A stretch of 64,000 nt of DNA, from assembly GCA_021229015.1 (NCBI GenBank), contig CM037792.1, positions 42,663,655-42,727,654 on the forward strand, in the 5' to 3' direction. A program made the position numbers and the translations under genes. This document shows positions 58,056 to 64,000 of the stretch, in pieces (within the stretch, counting starts at the first letter, position 1; each line of letters opens with the position of its first letter). The stretch is from Solen grandis. Taxonomy: Eukaryota > Mollusca > Bivalvia > Adapedonta > Solenidae. The notes below the pieces were generated by a model, which made no database searches, was not told the DNA's origin, and saw nothing but the letters and a program-made list of their open reading frames with translations.

Positions 58056-60228
58056 CATAAACTGTTTAGAAATCACTTACTAGAGATTATTTTCTCAGTA
58101 AAGGGGAACATCATCATTATTTTTTCAACTTTATTTTTTAATAAACTTTGAATAATTGAATGAATTTATAAATCATAGTTTTGACATATGATTAATGCAA
58201 TGTACCTCAAAGTTTTTTTTGTTTTTTTTTAAATACTTTAAGTTAATCGATAAATGGCAATAAAGTTATAGCTTGATCAACAGATGTTGACAGAAAGTGA
58301 ATGAAAATTAATTTATTATAAAAATAGCTTAAATTTTTTAAAAAAAAAATGTCGAAAGTTATTCAATATTGAAAAGGAACACAAATAATGTAAGAAAATA
58401 TATTATTCAACATGATTAGTTGGAATGACTATAATATAAATACATTATGAATATATTTCAGAAGTGTTTTTTTTGTTTTTTGTTGTTTTTTCAGACAATT
58501 TATTACATAAATCAACATGAATAAATAACTTCATCATAAATTTCCCCCATTCATAAAAATAATATACTTCAAATGATCATGCAAGGGAAGAAACTCAATT
58601 TGAAAGCTATACTTTGTTCATACTAGTTCTCTCCCTTACTTCTACTTTTAATTACACAATATATATACATACATTCATTCTTCATTTTGTGCATCTGCAA
58701 TCCTCACTTTTCAAATTTTTCATCAGTTTTGGCTTCAAAACTAAATGAAAATTGTTTCACAATTCAAAATGTTGGTTTGATTAAAAAAACAGTTGGCGTA
58801 AAACATTAAACAAAATTACCTGAAAATGAATCTGATGTAATTTGGTCTTAATTAGAAAAAAAAATGTATTACCAAACCAATTTCAAAAGGCCAGTGTAGT
58901 TCATTTCCTCAGATCTTTTATTTAAGTCAGTTACATTACTTTGGCTCATGGACTTGTTGCCTTCAATCTCTAAACAGAAATCCAATCTTCTATGTTAGTT
59001 TTATGTATACAATTCACTGTTATTAAATCTAAAACATAACTTAGGAAAATGGCACACCAAGTTTATTCAAGACGCCGAAAATCAAATAAAGCCATTCTGT
59101 TTGTTTCCACTGATTCCTATTTTCTCCGTCACTAATGTCTCTCAAAATACCATAGATCATTAGTTTGAAAACTGGAGACTTCCAGAGAAGTAAAATATCA
59201 CAAAGGCCAGATATACATCACAAAAAAAGCATTTTGTTATGAAACCAACAGGCAACACAGGGGCAGCACAGTTAAAACTAGATTTGGAGATGTAATCAGG
59301 AAGAATGTTGATTAATTATATTTTGTCTGTGCCTACCAGATACATATTAAGATTTCCCTCTCTCAGGGATGCTCCTTCAGTGGAGATGGGCAAAATGAAG
59401 TCTGAATTATTATTTTCCAAAACTTAAATCAAGAGGGCCGTCTGTTGCAGGCATCAGTCCCATGGGCTTGCTATGGTTGTCATGGTTACAGTGCAACATT
59501 TCATTCATATACTCTCTTAGGACCTCAATTTGTTAACATAGGGAAGGACAGTGAAAACAATCAAATTGCTATATAGTCGGCAGACAGATTTCTTCCTCCT
59601 GAAAAATCAAGGCAGAAATGGATGTTGAAGCACAGACTCCTTTTGTATTTGAACCAATGAAATCTTGCACCATACTCCAGATAACATGTACATTGGCAAT
59701 CGTCTCCTACAAGATGTTTGTCTCCATATGGCCTGGTGCAGAGCCAGGCAATACTGGATTTATTACAATTTAAATACATGCATGTATTGGCAGTACATTT
59801 ATATATTCAATCTTAGGATATATAAATGTGCAGGAACAATGGGTGGGGGAAAATCAGTCATATATATGTACAGCAGTCTTGATAAGAAATTGAAAAAAAA
59901 AAAAAAAAAAAATCAGAACACCCAGAAACTGTAAATTATATGAAGAAGTGAAAACTTGGATGGATAAACAGGAAGTACATGTACCTATTTCTGCTACCAC
60001 TCCTCCTTCCAACATTTACACATCCTTGTAAATGACAACAACTTGGGTCAAAGTAATCTACAACCTTGTATGCCCACAACTGTTGTTTATTTAGATCATG
60101 AAAATTAATTGAGAGCAGTTTTGTCATATGATCTGTTTGAAATCTCATCTTTATAGATCTCATGTGATTTCTTTTTAATTTGTTGTTTGTAAACTAATAC
60201 TGATCCTTCAGGTCCTAAAAGATTCTAG
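58056..60228. other. No gene recognised (2.2 kb)
   Basis: AT-rich, with an A run at 59893-59911. A short 'caagagggccgtctgttgcaggc' stretch at about 59430 might be an AGCTCACC end fragment. Frames at 59561-59934 and 59936-60163 lack support. Confidence 0.45.
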
Positions 60229-60233
60229 TTAAA

Positions 60234-60459
60234 CCCTTTCCCTCATAGAGGACACCATGAAAAGACCTATGCGAACAGCATAAAACCAGATCACTCGCAG
60301 GCTGATCTGGTTTTATGCTGTTCGCTGCTCCTCAGTGGTCTAGAAATGAGGACTTTATAATTAAATTTGGTAAGGTTTAACTGTGGTTTTCTGCAGATCA
60401 GGCTTTATGTGGTACCTACTGAGTGCGTCAAAATGAGTCTATAATTATGAGGGAAAGGT
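60234..60459 (+). mobile_element. TTAA MITE family 1, tandem unit 1
   Basis: Preceded by TTAA plus one A (60229-60233). The central palindrome has lost its left inner arm ('accagatcactcgcaggctgatctgg'). Ends 'gggaaaggt' before TTAA 60460-60463. Confidence 0.85.
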
Positions 60460-60463
60460 TTAA

Positions 60464-60685
60464 CCCTTTCCCTCATAGAGGACACCATGAAAAGACCTAT
60501 GCGAACAGCATAAAACCAGATCAGCCTGCGAGTGATCAGGTTTTATGCTGTTCGCTGCTCCTCAGTGGTCTGGAAATGAGGACTTTACAATTAAATTTGG
60601 TAAGGTTTAACTGTGGTTTTCTGCAGATCAGGCTTTATGTGGTACCTACTGAGTGCGTCAAAATGAGTCTATATGAGGGAAAGGT
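60464..60685 (+). mobile_element. TTAA MITE family 1, tandem unit 2
   Basis: Shares TTAA with units 1 and 3. The central palindrome has lost its right inner arm ('agatcagcctgcgagtgatcagg'), the opposite half from unit 1. Reads identical to unit 3 over the 226-bp period. Confidence 0.85.
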
Positions 60686-60689
60686 TTAA

Positions 60690-60911
60690 CCCTTTCCCTC
60701 ATAGAGGACACCATGAAAAGACCTATGCGAACAGCATAAAACCAGATCAGCCTGCGAGTGATCAGGTTTTATGCTGTTCGCTGCTCCTCAGTGGTCTGGA
60801 AATGAGGACTTTACAATTAAATTTGGTAAGGTTTAACTGTGGTTTTCTGCAGATCAGGCTTTATGTGGTACCTACTGAGTGCGTCAAAATGAGTCTATAT
60901 GAGGGAAAGGT
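60690..60911 (+). mobile_element. TTAA MITE family 1, tandem unit 3
   Basis: Identical by eye to unit 2, including the central deletion. Followed by TTAA at 60912-60915. The 80- and 88-aa frames here are the same MITE translation repeated. Confidence 0.85.
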
Positions 60912-60915
60912 TTAA

Positions 60916-61567
60916 AGCATATAAACAAGTGTCAAAGCAATGGATGTTTAAATTGAGACAATAAATTTCTTGTGTTTGTTAATTGCTTTATATTAAACAG
61001 GTCTAGATTTAAGTTGGTATGGTGAACTTAAAATAAAGCTGAAGAATATTTTTGATAAATTGAATTAATAATTTAGAGTTAAAGATCAAGTTTGATAATT
61101 ATTTATTTATCGTTTAACTCTGCAGAAGTATATCATCATTAAAATGTAATACACATCTTTATGAATATAAAATATTGATTCCTTGTCTTTAGAAAAGCAG
61201 AGTAATTTACTATGCATTCCTCTCATTATCTTAGATCTAATAAACATAATTATGACATAATAGAACATGACTGTTCCAGCAGGTTCCAGACACAGTTATC
61301 AATTTATCATGCAGCAGCAATGAATTAAGATATATCTCTTATAGTTTCCACCAACATGGATTTATAGGCTCTTTTGCTCAAAGTCTATATAGGCTTGCAT
61401 TTACTATAAAATTCAAGCAAACACCTGGTAGACTTAGATCATAATTTCAAGATGGATGGATTACCTTGAGTTAAAATCAAAACATCAAGGCAAAATAGAG
61501 CTGGAAAGAAAGCCAGACTTGTCATTAAAAATATTTTACTATCTCCAACACACTGTGTAGTTACTCC
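60916..61567. other. No feature recognised
   Basis: AT-rich spacer between MITE copies. Confidence 0.5.
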
Positions 61568-61571
61568 TTAA

Positions 61572-61802
61572 CCCTTACCCTCATATTAACTCATTTTGAC
61601 GCACTCAGTAGGTACCACATAAGCCTGATCTGCAGAAAACCAGTTAAACCTTATCAAATTTAATTACAAAATCCTCATTTCTAGACCACTGAGGAGCAGC
61701 GAACAGCATAAAACCTGATCAGCCTACGAGTTACTCGCAAGCTGATCTGGTTTTATGCTATTCGCATAGGTCTTTTCATGGTGTCTTCTATGAGGGAAAG
61801 GG
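61572..61802 (-). mobile_element. TTAA MITE family 1, reverse copy
   Basis: TTAA on both sides (61568-61571, 61803-61806). The ends are CCCTTACCCTCATAT and CTATGAGGGAAAGGG. The central palindrome is full length. Confidence 0.85.
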
Positions 61803-62124
61803 TTAAATTCCAATGCAGCTATTATAATCAGATTTCTAATTTTAGTAACAATGACCTTAACCTTGAACCACTTATCTTATATACAAATTTCACCTACATT
61901 TTATGTTCAAAGTCCCATGTATTTAACATTGAAGGACTATCAGGATTGAAAACTTTTTATGCCCCTATCAATGTTTTGCCATAGTGGGAGGGCGAAGGCC
62001 TAACTAGGAGAGTTTGACATTTTTTGTAGTCTAAATACAGGCAATAGGGAAATCCCAACATTATATGCTTTCCAAGTCTATTTCCCGTGACCCAGTACCA
62101 TTTTGTCTGTCAAATTCCCAGATG

Positions 62125-62318
62125 TCAGAAACTGTCTTCTGTCAAAAGTTTCATGTATGCCTGGGACAAAACATTCAGTAGAGGCATAATGGAACACAAT
62201 GCTACATGTGTGATCCATGTGTAACAGGTGGTGAAAAAATCAATGGCATGACCGAGACTTGAACCCAGGGCCTCAGGGATACCTTTCCTGCATTCTACCA
62301 ACTCAGCTACCAAGCCAC
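62125..62318 (-). mobile_element. tRNA-derived SINE-like sequence (head plus body)
   Basis: Minus-strand A box (GGTAGCTGAGTTGGTAGAATG, within 62295-62316, with the promoter core TAGCTGAGTTGG) and B box GGGTTCAAGTCT (62255-62266). The spacing is longer than in a tRNA, and no closing acceptor stem is seen. The body continues to about 62125. The match to families 1-3 is limited to the promoter boxes. Confidence 0.5.
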
Positions 62319-62426
62319 ATGTCTTCTTGCCTATTGATTTATCACCAAATACCTATACCCGGCAACACATGGACAAAGTAAGGTAGGAGTAGGAAATCCA
62401 ATACATACACTGATAATGATACTTAC

Positions 62427-62573
62427 CACAGACAGGGAGAGGAAAGATTGGGTATCTGTGTGAAGAATATTGTGAGATAGTCTGGAACAAGGGAGGTCAT
62501 TCTGACATCCAGGGGCAAGTAACTCTGCAGTGATTCCATTCTGGGTGCTGCTAGATCCTAACAACAGCTTCAC
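62427..62573 (-). CDS. Putative internal exon, ectodomain of the membrane protein gene
   Basis: Both splice sites are canonical on the minus strand: acceptor TTTTTCTTTCAG before 62573 and donor CTGTG|GTAAGT after 62427. The exon is exactly 147 bp (49 codons) and phase 0 at both ends. It encodes VKLLLGSSSTQNGITAELL, then a Cys pair in APGCQNDLPCSRL, then HNILHTDTQSFLSLSV. The phase fits direct joining to the exon at 53066-53198 about 9.2 kb downstream, although further exons could lie between. The paired Cys suggests an extracellular or luminal domain. Family not recognised. Confidence 0.55.
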
Positions 62574-62809
62574 CTGAAAGAAAAATGATATTGAATTGTT
62601 GGTGTTATTCATTAAATAGAGCACGAATACATTTGTAACACACTGAATTGTATTATTCAGACTCAAAGCTACACAAACAATGTGGCATTTTGACTGCTTT
62701 GCAAATTATTTGTAATTGTTATATGCAAAAACTTATGTAAACAAAAATGTTAACGGCTAGGCTAAATTGATAAACACAAAAATGATCAGAAAACCACTTT
62801 TGCCTCCAG

Positions 62810-63184
62810 TTAATAAAGCAGATTTACAGGTATTTTGTATCCAGTTTTTGGTAATATTTCCAATGTCAGAAAGTATATATTTATCTTAATTTCAGTGTAA
62901 GAATTCTTCTCAAGAAAAACAGGCAAAAAAAAGATGTATTTTAAAATACTGTTTTCCACACAGGCAGCTTGTAAATACCAATTTGTTTTCTTGATTTGAT
63001 GTAATGGCTTGACTATTTTCCCAGTCGCTAACATCTTCACAGTGATCTCACTAAACCCAGTATGAATCCCTGCTGCTTGAAAGTTTCCAGTCATGCAAGT
63101 TTGATATTTATTCAATGATGCATACTTTCTGTAAAACTGGGTTAGATATCTCTGTAGTCTTTCCATTCTTTTTGTCACAGACAT
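62810..63184 (-). CDS. Possible upstream exon or chance open frame
   Basis: A minus-strand frame from ATG at 63184 (MSVTKRMERLQRYLTQFYRK..) to a stop at 62810, 124 codons. A pyrimidine-rich acceptor (CTAACTTCTCGCAG) lies about 20 bp before the ATG, so a spliced 5' untranslated leader is conceivable. A plausible donor (AAA|GTATGC) after codon 19 would leave phase 2, which does not match the phase-0 start at 62573. The C-terminal third is Ile/Tyr/Lys-rich and looks like AT-rich noise. Confidence 0.25.
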   Translation of the reverse strand: MSVTKRMERLQRYLTQFYRKYASLNKYQTCMTGNFQAAGIHTGFSEITVKMLATGKIVKPLHQIKKTNWYLQAACVENSILKYIFFLPVFLEKNSYTEIKINIYFLTLEILPKTGYKIPVNLLY

Positions 63185-64000
63185 TTTGTCTTTAAATCAA
63201 ATAAGCCTGCGAGAAGTTAGGTAAATATTGGTAAAGAGGAGACCTGAGTCCCAAGAAAAATGTCTATATATTCCTCATAAATGTCTCGTATGTTAAACAA
63301 ATTGACCTACTGAATCTGCTTCTGACACGTGTATGGCAGTCTTCAGACTACACATTTGCATATACACAGTTGTGTATTTTATATCTTGTTTTTTTTTTCC
63401 TCAAAAGTAAGAGGAATAGCTTCAGACTGAATAGCGTAGATATTTATGTTTAAAAATATCAAAAGCAATATCTGAGAGTATAGTTCGACTGAAATACTAA
63501 GAATTCAGGCAAACATCAGGCATGTTCACTTAAATGAATATTTTATGCTTCTGTATTTTCATATTATTATTTGATTGATTGTCCTTTGTGAGGTAAGATC
63601 AATCATGGGATTGAACTCTTTGATCATTTGATCAGTTTACACTTGATGCTAGGTGAAACCAGTTGTTTACAGCTTTCATACTTAAAAAAAGGCCTGAAAG
63701 GTGGATTTTAAATGAATGCAGATGTGGAAAAACTTAGCGTCACTGGAGCCAACATTGTAATTCATAGGCCTCATTAAAGCACCAAACAGGATAGCAAAGA
63801 TTTCATCATAAAATCAAATCAGGATTACAGTCTAATTTAATAACTTATGCAATTTTAAAACCTTACAGCAGACAAAATAAATAGTTATTTCTACCATTGA
63901 AGAATGTTTTGAAGCAATTAACATAAAATTCACATACTTAATCTTTTTGATTTATCACCTGTTGTTTTGAATTTTCTAGAAAGACATGACTTTTATTTCT
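63185..64000. other. No feature recognised
   Basis: AT-rich sequence to the end of the window. Confidence 0.5.

Noticed and set aside
60423..60915. Two identical 80-88 aa frames as duplicated genes
   Set aside because: They are translations of adjacent identical TTAA MITEs. The same peptide fragments appear wherever the MITE occurs, broken by stops in other copies.
62255..62316. tRNA gene on the minus strand
   Set aside because: Promoter boxes are present, but spacing is too long and no cloverleaf closes by eye; better explained as a SINE head.

Overview
This 64 kb window is eukaryotic, AT-rich and almost entirely non-coding. It looks like a piece of a bivalve mollusc genome, probably heteroconch. 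That is an inference from the repeat repertoire: elements bounded by AGCTCACCTGAGC, tRNA-headed SINEs with a conserved tail, many TTAA-flanked MITEs and many short minisatellites. No single gene identifies the species. There are no operons, rRNA genes, CRISPR arrays or intact tRNA genes. Nearly all short open frames are chance or lie inside repeats.

Layout. 0-2.9 kb: one SINE, one MITE, otherwise unassigned. 2.99-9.35 kb: a nest of transposons four levels deep. An AGCTCACC element contains an element with an 18-bp TIR and 9-bp target duplication. That holds a CAGGG-ended element, which in turn holds a hAT element with an 8-bp duplication and remains of a BED-finger transposase. 9.43-11.26 kb: about 1.8 kb made almost only of A and T. 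11.3-15.7 kb: a MITE, a SINE with perfect target duplication and a degenerate tandem array. 15.75-22.7 kb: sequence that looks like a corrupted consensus, including a shrunken second copy of 13.16-15.70 kb. 23.2-24.8 kb: a clean AGCTCACC element with internal 300-bp amplification. 25.86-26.61 kb: a 40-bp satellite that runs to a 100-N assembly gap. 26.7-45.4 kb: scattered SINEs, AGCTCACC elements, three MITE families and minisatellites of 34, 23 and 57/54 bp. 46.9-48.2 kb: TTAA MITEs abutting a 393-bp foldback element. 52.5-62.6 kb: three minus-strand exons with compatible splice phases that suggest one real but unidentified single-pass membrane protein gene. 54.6-61.8 kb: more SINEs and MITEs, including one MITE inserted in a SINE tail and a head-to-tail triplet.

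The best biological signals are the nest with readable target duplications, the TTAA-specific MITE community (shared TTAA junctions, a paralogous empty site, repeated loss of the central palindrome), and the repeated perfect RFX-type X-box palindromes carried by the AGCTCACC elements. The best technical signals are the A/T-only tract and the 15.75-22.7 kb block, which should be treated as suspect assembly.
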